NCBI GenBank assembly: GCA_963848955.1
Contig: CAWKFQ010000023.1
Coordinates: 62,001 to 126,000, forward strand
From: DASUPK01 sp963848955
Lineage (GTDB): Bacteria; Actinomycetota; Thermoleophilia; Solirubrobacterales; 70-9
Direction of reading: 5' to 3'
DNA: 64,000 nucleotides
Below the pieces are notes generated by a model. That model saw only the letters and a list, made by a program, of their open reading frames with translations, did no database searches and was not told the DNA's origin. Made by a program: the position numbers and the translations under genes. Of the stretch, positions 51,943-63,930 are shown one piece after another (position 1 is the first letter of the stretch; each line of letters begins with the position of its first letter).

Positions 51943-52966
51943 GGGCGCGGAGGTCAGCTTCGTCGGCACCCACGAGCGGGCTGAGGCGGAACTCGTGCCG
52001 GCCGCGGGCTACGAGATCGATTACCTCCGCGTCAGCGGACTCGACCGGCGCAACCCGATCAAGGCCGCCATCGCGGCTGGGCGCGCTGTCCGCGCCGTGC
52101 GTGCGGCGCGGCGGCTGCTGAGCGCGCGGCGAGCCGACGTCGTCCTCGGAGGGGGCGGATACGTCGCCGGTCCCGTGGGCTTCGCGGCGGTCCGGATGGG
52201 GCTGCCGCTGGTGCTCACCGAGGCCGACAGCCACCTCGGGCTCGCCAATCGCCTGCTCGCCCGGCGCGCCCGGCGGGTCTGCCTCGCCTTCCCGATCTCC
52301 GGCCGGGACGGCGGCCCCTACGTGGTCACCGGCCGGCCGGTGCCACGGGCGGTGCTCGAGGCGGACCCGACCGTCGCCCGGAGGCGCTTCGGCATCCCGG
52401 AGCCCGCGGACTGCGTGACCATCGTCGGCGGCAGCCTCGGGGCGCGCTCGATCAATCTCGCGGCGTTCGAGGCCTTCACGCGTCTCTCCCGAGGCCTGCC
52501 CCACGACCACGTCGGCGAGCCCTGGATCCTGCACGTGGCCGGCCGCCGCGACTACGCGGAGCTGCGACGGCGCTGGGACGAGCAGGGGAGTCCCGAGAGA
52601 TACGCGCTGATCCAGTACGAGCCGAACCTCGGCGACGTCCTGGCCGCGGCCGACCTCGTCGTCGCCCGCGCGGGCGGCTCGGTGATGGAGATCGCCGCGG
52701 CCGGCCGCCCCGCGATCCTCGTTCCCTACCCGCACGCGACCGGAGACCATCAGACCACCAATGCGCGCTGGATGGCCGATGGCGGTGCGGCGGTGGTGAT
52801 CCCGGACCGGGAGCTGAGCCCCCAGCGGCTCAGCGCGGCGATCACCGAGCTGCTCGCCGACGAGGACCGCCTCCGCGCGATGTCGACCGCGGCGCGCCGG
52901 CTCGCGAAGCCCGATGCGGCCGAGCGGATCGCGCACGAGGTCCTGGAAGTGTCGCGCCGTGGATGA
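51860..52966 (+). CDS. murG: UDP-GlcNAc:lipid I GlcNAc transferase
   Basis: Intact, 368 residues. The N-terminal G-loop AAGGTAGHVVPAIAVADAL, lipid-side GGGGYVAGPVGFAAVRMGLP, second G-loop VGGSLGARSINL, and the sugar-binding ARAGGSVMEIAAAGRPAILVP are standard. It converts lipid I to lipid II on the inner membrane face. AGGAGGAAG lies at about 51838-51846, some 13 bases before ATG 51860. Confidence 0.95.
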   Translation: MARVVIAAGGTAGHVVPAIAVADALRAEGAEVSFVGTHERAEAELVPAAGYEIDYLRVSGLDRRNPIKAAIAAGRAVRAVRAARRLLSARRADVVLGGGGYVAGPVGFAAVRMGLPLVLTEADSHLGLANRLLARRARRVCLAFPISGRDGGPYVVTGRPVPRAVLEADPTVARRRFGIPEPADCVTIVGGSLGARSINLAAFEAFTRLSRGLPHDHVGEPWILHVAGRRDYAELRRRWDEQGSPERYALIQYEPNLGDVLAAADLVVARAGGSVMEIAAAGRPAILVPYPHATGDHQTTNARWMADGGAAVVIPDRELSPQRLSAAITELLADEDRLRAMSTAARRLAKPDAAERIAHEVLEVSRRG

Positions 52967-52970
52967 GTCG

Positions 52971-54371
52971 ATGAGAGGGCGGAGGCTGCACTTCATCGCG
53001 ATCGGGGGCGCCGGGATGAGCGGACTGGCGCTGGTCGCAAGCGACGCTCGGGGCGGAGGTGACCGGCTCCGACCGGGCCGAGTCCTCCTACCTGGAGCGC
53101 CTTCGAGTCGCCGGGATCGAGCCGCAGCTCGGCCACGACCCCGCGCACGTGCCGCCGGACGCGGAGGTGGTCGTCTCCACCGCCGTTCCCGAGGACAACC
53201 CGGAGCTGGTTCGTGCGCGGGAGCGCGGTCAGCGCGTCATCCACCGGGGCGAGCTCCTCGCCGAGCTCTGCGCCGAGCGCCGGCTTCTGGCGATCGCCGG
53301 GACCCACGGCAAGACCACGACGACCGCGATGTGCGTCTGGGCGCTTCGCGGGATCGGCGCCGACCCGGCCTTCTTCCTGGGCGGAGAGCTGCCGGGCGCC
53401 GGACCCGGCGGCGCGCCGGCGAACGCCGGTTGGGGGGAGGGGGAGTGGGTGGTGGCCGAGGCCGACGAGAGCGATGCGAGCTTCCTCGAGCTTCGTCCGG
53501 AGATGGCGGTGATCACCAACCTGGAGCTCGATCACCACTCCCGCTGGGGCTCGCTCGCGGAGCTTTCGGAGGCCTTCGCCGCGGTTCGCGGCGCCCGCGG
53601 CCGACCTCGTCTGGGGCGCCGACGTGCGCTTGCCGGGCCAAGAGGGGCAGCGTGTCGTCCGTTTCGCCCTGGAGCCCGAGGCGGCGGTGGGCCGACGCCG
53701 GACGCCGAGCCTGATCGCCACCGAGGTCCGGACCGAGCCGGGCGGGGGCATCCGGTTTCGCGCCCAGGGCGCCGGGATCGACGCCGAGGTACGTCCTCGC
53801 GGTCCCGGGGCGTCACAACGTGGCCAACGCCCTGGCGGCGCTCGGCGGGCTGTCGCTGGCCGGCTTCGACGCCGAGCGCCTGCGCGGAGGCGCTCGCCGG
53901 GTTCCCCGGGGTCGCCCGGCGGCTCGAGCGCAAGGGCGAGCGCAACGGCGCGCGGATCTACGACGACTACGCCCACCACCCGACCGAGGTCTCGGCCACG
54001 CTCGAGGCGGCGCGGGAGCTCGGCTCGCGCCGGCTGATCGCCGCCTTCCAGCCCCATCTCTACTCGCGCACCAAGGCGCTCGCCAGCGAGCTGGGCGCCG
54101 CCCTCGCCGAAGCCGACGAGATGGCGGTGCTCGACGTCTACCCGGCCCGCGAGGAGCCGGTCGGGCCGCTCGAGGGGTCAGCGGGCTGATGGTCGCCGAG
54201 GCCGCGGCCGAGCAGCGCGCGGCGGGCGCCGTCTGGTGGCTGCCGGACGCCGAGCCGGCGGCACAGGCGCTCGGCCCCAGCCTGGGCGAGGGCGATCTCC
54301 TGGTGACGATCGGCGCCGGGGACATCTTCAAGCTCGCCGAGGCGCTCGTCGACGAAGGAGGCGAGGCGTGA
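52971..54371 (+). CDS. murC: UDP-MurNAc:L-alanine ligase, five frameshifts
   Basis: The protein reads HFIAIGGAGMSGLAL, then GAEVTGSDRAESSYLERL, ATP site AIAGTHGKTTTTAMCVW, EADESDASFLEL, NLELDHHSRWGS, PGRHNVANALAALGGLSLAG, and C-terminal RIYDDYAHHPTEVSATLEAA, FQPHLYSRTK. Frame changes near 53049, 53588, 53795, 53887 and 54178 are each a single base. An essential gene should not be this broken, so sequence error is likely. GTG 52959 is an alternative start. The stop overlaps murB. Confidence 0.9.
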
Positions 54372-55295
54372 GCGCGGCCGCAGGGAGTCGACCGCGAGTA
54401 CCCGCTCGCCCGACTGACCACCATGCGGGCGGGCGGCTCCGCCGACTACTTCGCGCGGCCCGATCGGATCAGGAGGTCGTGGAGCTGCTCGCCTGGGCGG
54501 AGTCCGGGAGGGGATCGCGGTCGGCGTCGTCGGATCCGGCTCCAACCTGCTGGTCGCCGACGAGGGATTCCGAGGCCTGGTGTTGAAGCTGGCCGGCGAC
54601 CTGACCCGGATCGAACGGGGCGGGACGCGGGTGTCATGCGGCGGCGGCGCGAGGCTCCCCTCGGCGGCCGCCCGGGCGGCGGGCTGGGGCCTCGCGGAGC
54701 TCGAGTTCGGCGTGAACATCCCCGGCACCGTCGGCGGCGCGGTGCGGATGAACGCCAACGCCTACGGCGGCGAGCTCGGCAGGGTGCTGGACGTGGGTGA
54801 CGGTCTCCACCGCGGCGGGCAGCGAGGGCAGGCAGCCCGACCAGCTCGGGCTCCGCTACCGCGGCTCCGACCTCGGCGAGAGGGAGGTGGTCGCCCGCGC
54901 CTCCTTCGCGCTCGCGGAGGCGGATCCCGCCGAGGTGAAGGGGACGATGGGGGAGATGCGCCGGCGGCGAAAGCGAGGCCCAGCCCTCCGGAATCAAGAC
55001 CTTCGGATCGACCTTCGTCAATCCCGATGATCCGCGGGCCGAGGGCCACTCGGCCGGCCAGCTGCTCGACGCGGCCGGCTGCGGCGGGCTGGCGATCGGC
55101 GGGGCCCGGCTCTCGCCGAAGCACGCCAACTTCGTGGAGAACACGGGCACGGCGACGACCGCCGACATCCTCGCGGTGATGGCCGCCGCCAGGCGCAGGG
55201 TGTACGAGCGCTTCGGCGTGGTGCTCGAGCCGGAGGTGCAGATCCTCGGCGAGGTGAACTGGCCCGAGGAGTGGGGGCTGGAAGAAGCGAGCTGA
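54368..55295 (+). CDS. murB: UDP-N-acetylenolpyruvoylglucosamine reductase, several frameshifts
   Basis: Across four or more single-base shifts the protein reads LARLTTMRAGGSADYFARPD, FAD-site VVGSGSNLLVADEGFRGLV, LAELEFGVNIPGTVGGAVRM, YRGSDLGEREVVARASFALA and C-terminal GHSAGQLLDAAGCGGLAIGG with LSPKHANFVENTGTATTADI. It makes UDP-MurNAc. Ends at TGA 55293-55295. GTG 54368 overlaps the murC stop. As with murC, errors are more likely than loss of function. Confidence 0.88.
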
Positions 55296-55334
55296 GCGCG
55301 CAGGAATGGCGGGGCGGGCGGTGAATCGGCAAGC

Positions 55335-56123
55335 ATGGCAACCAGAGCGCTGAACCCCAGACGACCGGGCGCCCGTGCCCCGGCGCGGCCCTCTCGTCGT
55401 GCCGCTCCTCGTCCGCGGCCGGCGTTGACGGGGCGGGTGGTCCGCCGCCGGGTGGTCGCCGCCGCCATCGCCCTGGTGGTGCTCTATGCCGGCTACATGC
55501 TCTGGTTCCGGAACCTTCACTGTTCGCGGTCGACGAGGTGGACCGTCACGGGCGCCACGACGAATGAGGGTGGATCAGGGCGGCGGTCGAGCGGGCCGCC
55601 GAGGACATGACCACCCTGCACGTCAAGGACGATGAGCTGCGCAAGGCGGTCGCTGGGTTCCCCACCGTCGCCTCTCTGGGCGCCAGCACAAGATTTCCCC
55701 CACTCGATGGAGGTGAGATCACCGAGCGGCTGCCCGTCGCTTTCATCAAGATCGGCCCGAGCGGACCGCGGTCTCCGGGGACGGCTATCTGCTCGTCGGG
55801 GCGAATTCGATCCCAAGGAGCTGCCTCGGATCGAAGGAGTCACCGGACGCGCGCCGCGGCTCGACGGCGACCTGGCGGCGGAGGCGGCCATCCTCGGCGC
55901 AATCCCGGCGCCGCTTCGCGATCGTGTCACCGGCTCGAGCTGGGACGACGCCCAGGGCGGGGTGGTGGTGAGCCTCGACGGAGGCCCCGACCTGCGTTTC
56001 GGCGATGGCTCGGGGGCCCGCGACAAGTGGAACGCCGCGGTCGCGGTGCTCTCCAGTTCCGAGCACGGCTCGCCCTCCTATCTCGACATCAGCGTTCCGG
56101 ACCGCCCCGTCTCCGGCGGCTGA
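55335..56123 (+). CDS. ftsQ: FtsQ-type division protein, frameshifted
   Basis: About 260 residues. An Arg/Pro-rich cytoplasmic arm, membrane helix VVAAAIALVVLYAGYMLW (about 38-55), then a POTRA domain once shifts near 55512, 55535 and 55568 are corrected (LFAVDEV, VTGATTNE, MTTLHVKDDELRKAVAGFP, VASLGASTRFP, ERLPVAFI). Further shifts near 55700 and 55765-55800 lead to the beta domain (LPRIEGVTGRAPRLDGDLAA, GGVVVSLDGGPDLRFGDG). Place between murB and ftsZ fits FtsQ. Confidence 0.82.
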
Positions 56124-56309
56124 AAACGCCGCCGCCGGATCTCGAGCTCTGCAACGCGACATTCACCCGTATTTCGCCCCACAGGCGATTGCCGACGGGC
56201 ACCGAAATGGGACCGCACGATGGCCCCCGGAATACGCTGATTTGCGGGGATTTCTACGACCCTCTACCAACCCTGTCCCTAGATCTGTAGACAAGACTCA
56301 CCCTATGGC

Positions 56310-56334
56310 AACTCTCAAGCGGGACTTGAGAGTT
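56310..56334. repeat. Perfect inverted repeat upstream of the ftsZ promoter
   Basis: AACTCTCAAG (56310-56319), spacer CGGGA, CTTGAGAGTT (56325-56334): ten perfect base pairs ending 16 bases before the -35. No T run follows. It could be a regulator binding site. Confidence 0.7.
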
Positions 56335-56350
56335 CGGGCGTGAACTGCCG

Positions 56351-56379
56351 TTGACAGTCCGTAAGCTTTGCCGTAGTTT
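56351..56379 (+). promoter_or_regulatory. Consensus-like promoter of ftsZ
   Basis: TTGACA (56351-56356) and TAGTTT (56374-56379) with a 17-base spacer, about 50 bases before the ftsZ ATG. The -35 is a perfect match to the primary sigma consensus. Confidence 0.8.
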
Positions 56380-56428
56380 CGGAAAGGCCCCATAGCCGAT
56401 TCGCGGCGGGGCCGGAGCAGGACCAACA

Positions 56429-57505
56429 ATGGAGACTTCCTATCTCGCCGTGATCAAGGTCGTGGGCGTCGGCGGCGGTGGCTCGAACGCCGTCAGCCGG
56501 ATGGTCGACGCTGGCCTGCGGGGGGTCGAGTTCATCGCGGTCAACACCGACGCGCAGGCGCTCCAGGCCGCGACGCCGACGTCAAGATCGGGATCGGCCA
56601 CAACCTCACCAAGGGCCTCGGCGCCGGCGCCAACCCGGAGGTCGGGGCGGGCGCGGCGGCCGAGTCGCGCGACGACGTCAAGGACGCGCTCAAGGGCGCG
56701 GACATGGTCTTCATCACCTGCGGCGAGGGTGGCGGCACCGGCACCGGCGCCGCCCCGGTGATCGCCGAGATCGCGAAGCAGGAGATCGGCGCCCTCACCG
56801 TCGGCGCGGTCACCAAGCCCTTCGAGTTCGAGGGCAAGAAGCGGATGGCCCAGGCCGAGGACGGGATCTCGACAGCTCCGCAAGGAGGTCGACACCCTGA
56901 TCACGGTTCCCAACGAGAAGCTGCTTCAGATCGTCGAGCGGCGGACCACGATCCTCGAGGCGTTCCGCGAGGCCGACGACATCCTTCGCCAGGGCGTCCA
57001 GGGGATCACCGACCTGATCACGATCCCCGGACTGATCAACCTCGACTTCGCCGACGTCCGCCTGGTCATGCACCAGGCCGGCTCGGCGATGATGGGCGTC
57101 GGAACCGGCACCGGAGAGAACCGGGCGGTGGAGGCCGCCAAGGCCGCGATCACCTCTCCGCTGATCGAGGAGAAGATCGACGGGGCGAAGGGCATGCTGC
57201 TCAACGTCACCGGCGGCGAGGACCTCGGCCTCTTCGAGGTGAACGAGGCCGCGCGCCTCGCGATCCAGGCCGCCGACACCAACGCCAACATCGTCTTCGG
57301 AGCCGTGGTCGACTCGTCGATGCACGAGGAGGTCCGTGTGACCTGATCGCGACGGGCTTCGAGGGTTTCGAGATGATCGCCCGAGCGCCGGAGTTCACGC
57401 CCGGGCGGCGGAGCGCCGCCCGGCGCCGGTACGCGAGGGCGCGAGGGGCTCAGCGATCTGCGGATCACAGAGTCCGAGATCGACGTTCCGGACTTCCTGA
57501 AGTAG
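56429..57505 (+). CDS. ftsZ: Cell division GTPase FtsZ, frameshifted
   Basis: Tubulin-like division protein of about 358 residues. VVGVGGGGSNAVSRMVDAGL at the start, tubulin signature GGGTGTGAAPVIAEIAK, VPNEKLLQIVERRTTILEAF, QGVQGITDLITIPGLINLDF, DVRLVMHQAGSAMMGVGTG, and the C-terminal peptide SEIDVPDFLK. Frames change near 56573, 56872, 57340 and 57450 by single bases (two deletions, two insertions). It has to be functional in a living cell, so these are best seen as errors. ATG 56429 lies after GGAGCAGGACC. Confidence 0.93.
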
Positions 57506-57511
57506 CCGATC

Positions 57512-57913
57512 TCAGTTCGCTTCGAGCACACGGCGAGCTTCATCCTCTTCGTGCTCGAGGAAGTTCTCCATGCGGGTGACCCTGCCGTCGTCGTCGAAGG
57601 TCCAGACGGCCCACGCCTCGACCTCCACCTCGATGCCGCTGCCGGCCCCGCGCGCCTTCGTCAGCTGACGGATCAGCGCTCTATTGCCTGCGATCTCGAT
57701 CTCGAGCGGCTCGGTCACCTGCCACTCGAAGGCGTCCGGCTCCATCCATGTCCGGAGAGCCTCAGCCCCCCGGTACTCCGTCCGGCCGGGGCTGAGACTG
57801 ACGAAGACGACCTCCGGATGGACCCACTCGGTCGCGGCCTCGTAGTCGCCGCGGTTGAAGGCGTCGTATCCCCGCCGCAGCCGATCGATCAGCTCGTCGT
57901 CTGGGACTGGCAT
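57512..57913 (-). CDS. SnoaL-like (NTF2-fold) protein outside the island
   Basis: A 133-residue protein, MPVPDDELIDRLRRGYDAFN at the start, WVHPEVVFVSLSPGRTEYRG and WTFDDDGRVTRMENFLEHEE, ending RRVLEAN. Same fold as the island proteins but without the MSQEN head, the ALEAAGLSE tail or the hairpins. It separates ftsZ from gcvT and is divergent to gcvT with only about 20 bases between starts. Confidence 0.88.
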   Translation of the reverse strand: MPVPDDELIDRLRRGYDAFNRGDYEAATEWVHPEVVFVSLSPGRTEYRGAEALRTWMEPDAFEWQVTEPLEIEIAGNRALIRQLTKARGAGSGIEVEVEAWAVWTFDDDGRVTRMENFLEHEEDEARRVLEAN

Positions 57914-57935
57914 GCCCGCCAGTATCGTGGCCGAT

Positions 57936-59016
57936 GTGGAAGCAGGGACGCTGAAAAGAACCCCCCTGTACGAGGCCCACGTGGACGCCGGGGCGAAGCT
58001 GGTCGACTTCGCCGGCTGGGAGATGCCGGTGGAGTACGACGGGATTCGCGCGGAGCACCTCGCGTGCGGAGCTCGTGCGGCGTCTTCGACGTCTCGCACA
58101 TGGGCGAGATCGAAACGGAGGGCCCGCAGGCGGCCGAGCTGCTGCAGCGGCTGCTCTCCAACGACGTCTCGAAGATCCAGGTCGGCGGCGCCCAGTACTC
58201 CTGCCTCTGCCGCGAGGACGGCGGGGTGCTCGACGACCTCTTCACCTACCGGCTGGGCGAGGACCGCTACCTGACGGTCACCAACGCCGCCAACCACGAG
58301 CGGGACCTCGAGTGGTTCGAGGCCCACGCCGTCGAGTTCGAGGCCGAGGTGCGCGACCGGATCGAGGACTTCGCGATGCTGGCAGTCCAGGGCCCGCAGG
58401 CGCGTCGGATCGTCCAGCGCCTCACTGACGGCGAGCTGCCCGCCGCGCTTCAAGACGGCCGAGCTGCCCGTGGCGGATTGCCCGACCCTGGTCTGCGGCA
58501 CCGGATACACCGGCGAGGACGGCGTGGAGCTGTTCGATGCCGCCCGAGGACGCCAGGACCGTCTGGGACGCGCTCATCGTCGGCGGCAGCGGCCCCGCTG
58601 GGCTCGGGGCGCGAGACACGCTGCGGCTGGAGGTCAACTACTGCCTCTACGGCAACGACCTGACGGAGGAGCGCAACCCGATCGAGGCCGGGCTCGGCTG
58701 GTGCGTCAAGGAGGAGACGGGCTTCATCGGCTCCGAGGCCGTGCCGGCGGGTCCGGGAGGAGGGCCCTGGAGAGCGCCTCGAGCCCTTCGTGATGACCGG
58801 TCGAGGCATCCCCCGCCAGGGCAATCCGATCCTGGCGGGAGGCGAGCGGTCGGCGAGGTGACCAGCGGGACCATGTCCCCCTCGCTCGAGGTCGGGATCG
58901 GGATGGGCTACGTCCGCGCCGACCTGGCCGAGCCGGGGACCGGAATCGAGATCGACGTGCGGGGGAAGCTCCGCCCGGCCGAGATCCGCGAGCGCCCGCT
59001 CTACTCGAAGGACTGA
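57936..59016 (+). CDS. gcvT: Glycine cleavage T protein (aminomethyltransferase), frameshifted
   Basis: About 360 residues. TPLYEAHVDAGAKLVDFAGW, CGVFDVSHMGEIETEGPQAA, YSCLCREDGGVLDDLFTYRL, CGTGYTGEDGVELF, GLGARDTLRLEVNYCLYGND, EAGLGWCVKEETGFIG, and GEVTSGTMSPSLEVGIGMGY follow in order, with single-base shifts near 58066, 58447, 58540 and two at 58760-58850. It moves the aminomethyl carbon to tetrahydrofolate. Starts at GTG 57927 or ATG 57912 are also possible. No glycine riboswitch fits in the short space upstream. Confidence 0.9.
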
Positions 59017-59078
59017 GCGGCTCGATAGGTTTATGCGAGGGTGCTTCGAGGCGGAGCCGAGGAGCAACCCGTTTAGCC

Positions 59079-59473
59079 ATGGCGGACGAGAGCTACCCGA
59101 GGATCTTCGCTACCACCCGGAGCACGACTGGGCGCGCATCGAGGGCGACGTCGCGACCTTCGGGGTCACCTGGTACGCGCAGGACGCGCTCGGGGAGGTC
59201 GTCTTCTACGAGCCTCCCGAGGTGGGCAAGCAGGTGACCAAGGACGAGGCCTACGCCGAGGTCGAGTCGGTGAAGGCCGTCTCCGACGTCTACGCGCCGC
59301 TCTCGGGCGAGGTCACCGAGGTGAATCCAGCGCTCTCGGAGAACCCCGAGAAGATCAACCAGGACCCCTATGGCGAGGGCTGGATGGTCAAGGTGAAGCT
59401 CTCGGATCCCTCGGAGGCCGACCAGCTGATGGACGCGGCCGCCTACAGGAAGCTGCTCGCAGAGTCCGACTAG
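59079..59473 (+). CDS. gcvH: Glycine cleavage H protein (lipoyl carrier), frameshifted at the start
   Basis: About 131 residues. ATG 59079 gives MADESYP; one missing base near 59098 joins this to EDLRYHPEHDWARIEGDVAT. The lipoyl-lysine motif is VESVKAVSDVYAPLSGEV. C-terminus GEGWMVKVKLSDPSEADQLM. It carries the aminomethyl group between the P, T and L proteins. It lies 62 bases after gcvT. Confidence 0.93.
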
Positions 59474-59497
59474 CCTGAACCGCATGAGGCCGGCGAC

Positions 59498-60300
59498 GTG
59501 AGCGGCCAGGCGGTTGCTCTCGCATTCTCAGTCTTCCTGGCTTGCGCGGTGGAGGCTGTGGAGGCGCTGACGATCGTCCTCGCCATGGGTACGACCCGTG
59601 GCTGGCGCTCGGCGCTCAGCGGAACGGCTGTGGCTCTTGCGGTACTCGTGGCCGTGACCGCCGTCGTGGGCCCCGGGCTGACCTCCCTGCCCATTGACAC
59701 CCTGAGGCTGGTCGTCGGCGGACTGCTCCTCGTCTTCGGTCTCCAGTGGCTGCGGAAGGCGATTCTGCGCAGCGTCGGCGTGATCGCACTGCACGACGAG
59801 GAGGAAGCCTTCCGCGGCGAGGTCGCCGCGGCGCGGGCTGCCGCCGGGCGCCCGGAGGGCATCGACCCCTACTCGTTCACGATCACGTTCAAAGGGGTGC
59901 TCCTGGAAGGGCTCGAGGTCGTCTTCATCGCACTGACCTTCGGGGCGAACCAGGACCGGGTCGGGCTCGCTGCGGCGGCGGCCGGAGCGGCGATCGTGGT
60001 GGTTACCGCAGCCGGGATCACTGACTCCGCCGGCCCCGTCGGCGCGGGTGCCGGAGAACGCAATGAAGTTCGGGGTCGGCGTGATGCTCACCTCGTTCGG
60101 GCTCTTCTGGGGCGCCGAGGGGGCTGGGGCGCACTGGCCCGGCGGCGATGCGGCCCTGCTTGTGGTCATCCCGACCGTGCTTCCTCTTCTCGCTTCTTCT
60201 GATCCGGATGTACCGGCCGGCCGCGTCAACCGGAACCGGAACACGCATGAGGCGCATCCGGGGCCGTGGCGGTTGGGATCTGGGAGTTCGTCGCCGGTGA
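59498..60300 (+). CDS. COG4280-like multi-helix membrane protein, frameshifted
   Basis: About 266 residues. Helices at about 5-30, 38-60, 66-90, then a loop RSVGVIALHDEEEAFRGEVA, ITFKGVLLEGLEVVFIALTF and further helices. Two extra bases (near 60025-60040 and 60183) hide the C-terminal half, ENAMKFGVGVMLTSFGLFWG and FSLLLIRMYRP. The EAVEALTIVLAMG and EGLEVVFIALTFG segments, each with Glu in a helix, look like an internal duplication typical of cation transport families. Function unknown. It lies inside the gcv operon. Confidence 0.7.
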
Positions 60301-60486
60301 CGATTGGGTCACGGCAGCGGGTGTCGCCGTGGCACTCGGCGTAACCGCTCTGATCGGCGATTCGGACGCCTCATGGTTCGTCATGCCGCTCGCGGTCGCG
60401 CTGCTGCTCGCGCTCTCGATCCGGCGCGGTGTGCGTCGGCGAGAAGAAGAGGCAGTCATGCGGCCGCTGACTACGATGGTTGAGCC

Positions 60487-60490
<4 letters not shown>
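60266..60490 (+). CDS. Small two-helix membrane protein
   Basis: A 74-residue protein from GTG 60266: VAVGIWEFVAGDDWVTAAGV, a helix to about residue 33, a second helix VMPLAVALLLALSI, and a basic end RRGVRRREEEAV. It overlaps the end of the preceding membrane gene and the gcvPA start by a few bases, so it travels with them. Family not recognised. Confidence 0.6.
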
Positions 60491-61869
<1,379 letters not shown>

Positions 61870-61873
<4 letters not shown>

Positions 61874-63408
61874 GCGACCTTCCACGTCCCCCGCGCTCTG
61901 TCGACGGCGGCTCATCGATGCAGCGCGATCCGGCTCGGACGATCTACGAGCGCTCCGTGGAGGGACGCCGAGCGGCCACGATGCCAGACACCGGCGTGCC
62001 CGAGACGCCGCTCGAGGAGCTGATCCCGAAGAACCTGCTGCGCGAGCGCCCGGCGGAGCTTCCCGAGGTCTCCGAGCCCGAGATCCTCCGCCACTACAAC
62101 CGGATCTCCCGCCGGAACTTCGATCTCGATACCGGCTTCTACCCGCTCGGTTCCTGCACGATGAAGCACAACCCGCGGCTCAACGAGCGGGTGGCGGCTC
62201 TGCCGGGCCACGCTCGTCTCCACCCGGCGCAGCAGCCGAAACGCGCGCAGGGTGCCCTCGAGCTGATGTGGCTGCTGCAGCGGTCGCTGGCCGAGATCTG
62301 CGGCCTCCCGCACGTCAGCCTCCAGCCCTCGGCGGGTTCGCACGGCGAGCTCGCGGGGCTGCTGCTCACCCGCGCCTACCACGACGATCGCGGCGAGGAG
62401 CGAACCAAGGTGCTCACCCCGGACACGGCGCATGGCACCAACCCCGCCACCGTGACGATGGCCGGCTACGAGGTGGTGAAGCTGGCCTCGAACGAGCGCG
62501 GCGGAATCGACCTGGACGACCTGCGCTCCAAGGCGGACGACGACACGGCCTGCCTGATGCTCACGAACCCCAACACGCTCGGGCTATTCGACGAGAACAT
62601 CGCCGAGATCGCGGAGATCGTCCACTCCGCAGGAGGGACGCTCTACTACGACGGCGCCAACCTGAACGCGATCATGGGCCACACGCGGCCGGGCGACATG
62701 GGCTTCGACATCGTCCACGTCAACCTCCACAAGTCCTTCTCGCAGCCACACGGCGGCGGTGGCCCCGGTGCCGGGCCGATCGCCTGCTCGGAGCGGATCG
62801 AGCCGTATTTGCCGAAGCCCCAGGTGGTCCGGCGAGAGGCGCAGAACGGGGGAGAGCCGAGCTTCGACCTCGACCACGACCGGCCGAAGTCGATCGGGCG
62901 GCTGCGCGGCTTCCAGGGGAACTTCGGCGTCTTCGTGCGCTCCTACGCCTACATCCTCAGCCTCGGCGGCGACGGTCTCCAGGAGGCCTCGGAGACCGCC
63001 GTGCTGAACGCCAACTATCTGCTCGCCCGCATGAGCCAGGGCGCGGCCGGCAGGTACACGCCGGTCGCCTTCGACCGGCGCTGCATGCATGAGTTCGTCC
63101 TCTCGGGCGCGCCGGCGAAGCGGGAGCTCGGGGTCAAGACCACCGACATCGCCAAGCGGTTGCTCGACTACGGCATGCACCCGCCGACGGTCTACTTCCC
63201 GCTGCTGGTCGACGAGGCGCTGATGGTCGAGCCCACCGAGACGGAGACCCGGGAGACGCTCGACGCGTTCGCCGAGGCGATCGACGCGATTCTTGAGGAG
63301 GCGGCGGAGGATCCGGGGATCGCGCAGGGCGCGCCCTACACGACCCCGGTCCGCCGGCTCGACGAGGTGGCGGCCAACCGGAATCCGGTCGTCCGCCAGC
63401 CTCTGTAG
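61870..63408 (+). CDS. gcvPB: Glycine decarboxylase subunit 2 (PLP-binding)
   Basis: Intact, 512 residues from GTG 61870. HYNRISRRNFDLDTGFYPLG, LQPSAGSHGELAGLLL, TAHGTNPATVTMAGYEVV, and the PLP-lysine motif DIVHVNLHKSFSQPHGGG with Lys at about 287. The C-terminal domain has LDYGMHPPTVYFPLLVDEAL. An N-terminal extension of about 45 residues (DLPRPPRSVDGGSS) is longer than usual; ATG 61918 could be the true start. It decarboxylates glycine and passes the residue to GcvH. Confidence 0.95.
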
Positions 63409-63417
63409 AGCCTCGAG

Positions 63418-63930
63418 CTAGCCCCGGACCACCTTCACCCCGGGAACCTTGAGCGCCGTGATCTCGGCGTGGTTGACATCCGCGGAGGCGCTCGACGAGC
63501 AGAGCAGCTGGGCCGTGGTCGCGGCTTTTGCGCGGCCCGAGACCTCCATCGCCACGCTGCTCTGGGCCGTGACCGTGCCCGTTCCCGTGAACGTGTCGGC
63601 CTGGTCCTGGCCGACGCCGCTCATCCGCAGGACGCAGCTGATGTTGGCGCCGGTCGCGTTCTGCCGAACGTCGAACGTGCTCCTCACGTCGTAGCTCCCC
63701 TGGGACAGCTCGAGCGTGCCCAGCGTCGCCAGCGAGGTGGTCAGGTTATTCGGACCGGCGATGGTCAACTGCGTCACGTTCGTCTTCTTGGCGATCGTCT
63801 TGTTGACCTTCTTGGCCGTAACGCCCTTCCCGGCCCCGATCACAGGGGTGACCAGCAGGACGGCGGCCAGCACCGCCGCCAGCGATGTTGGCACCACCCA
63901 GCGCCAGGTCCTATCCCTCAATACGCCCAT
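63418..63930 (-). CDS. Secreted protein of unknown function
   Basis: A 170-residue protein. Arg/Trp start MGVLRDRTWRWVVPTSLAAV, signal helix to about residue 33 (LLVTPVIGAG), then KGVTAKKVNKTIAKKTNV and a Ser/Thr-rich beta-type domain with a Cys pair (ISCVLRMS, QLLCSSS). Behind a strong AAGGAGG at about 63937-63943. Convergent with gcvPB. Such domains are common in exported actinobacterial proteins. Function unknown. Confidence 0.78.
   Translation of the reverse strand: MGVLRDRTWRWVVPTSLAAVLAAVLLVTPVIGAGKGVTAKKVNKTIAKKTNVTQLTIAGPNNLTTSLATLGTLELSQGSYDVRSTFDVRQNATGANISCVLRMSGVGQDQADTFTGTGTVTAQSSVAMEVSGRAKAATTAQLLCSSSASADVNHAEITALKVPGVKVVRG

Noticed and set aside
57914..57935. Glycine riboswitch before gcvT
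   Set aside because: Only about 20 bases separate the divergent starts, which is far too short, and no riboswitch core is seen.
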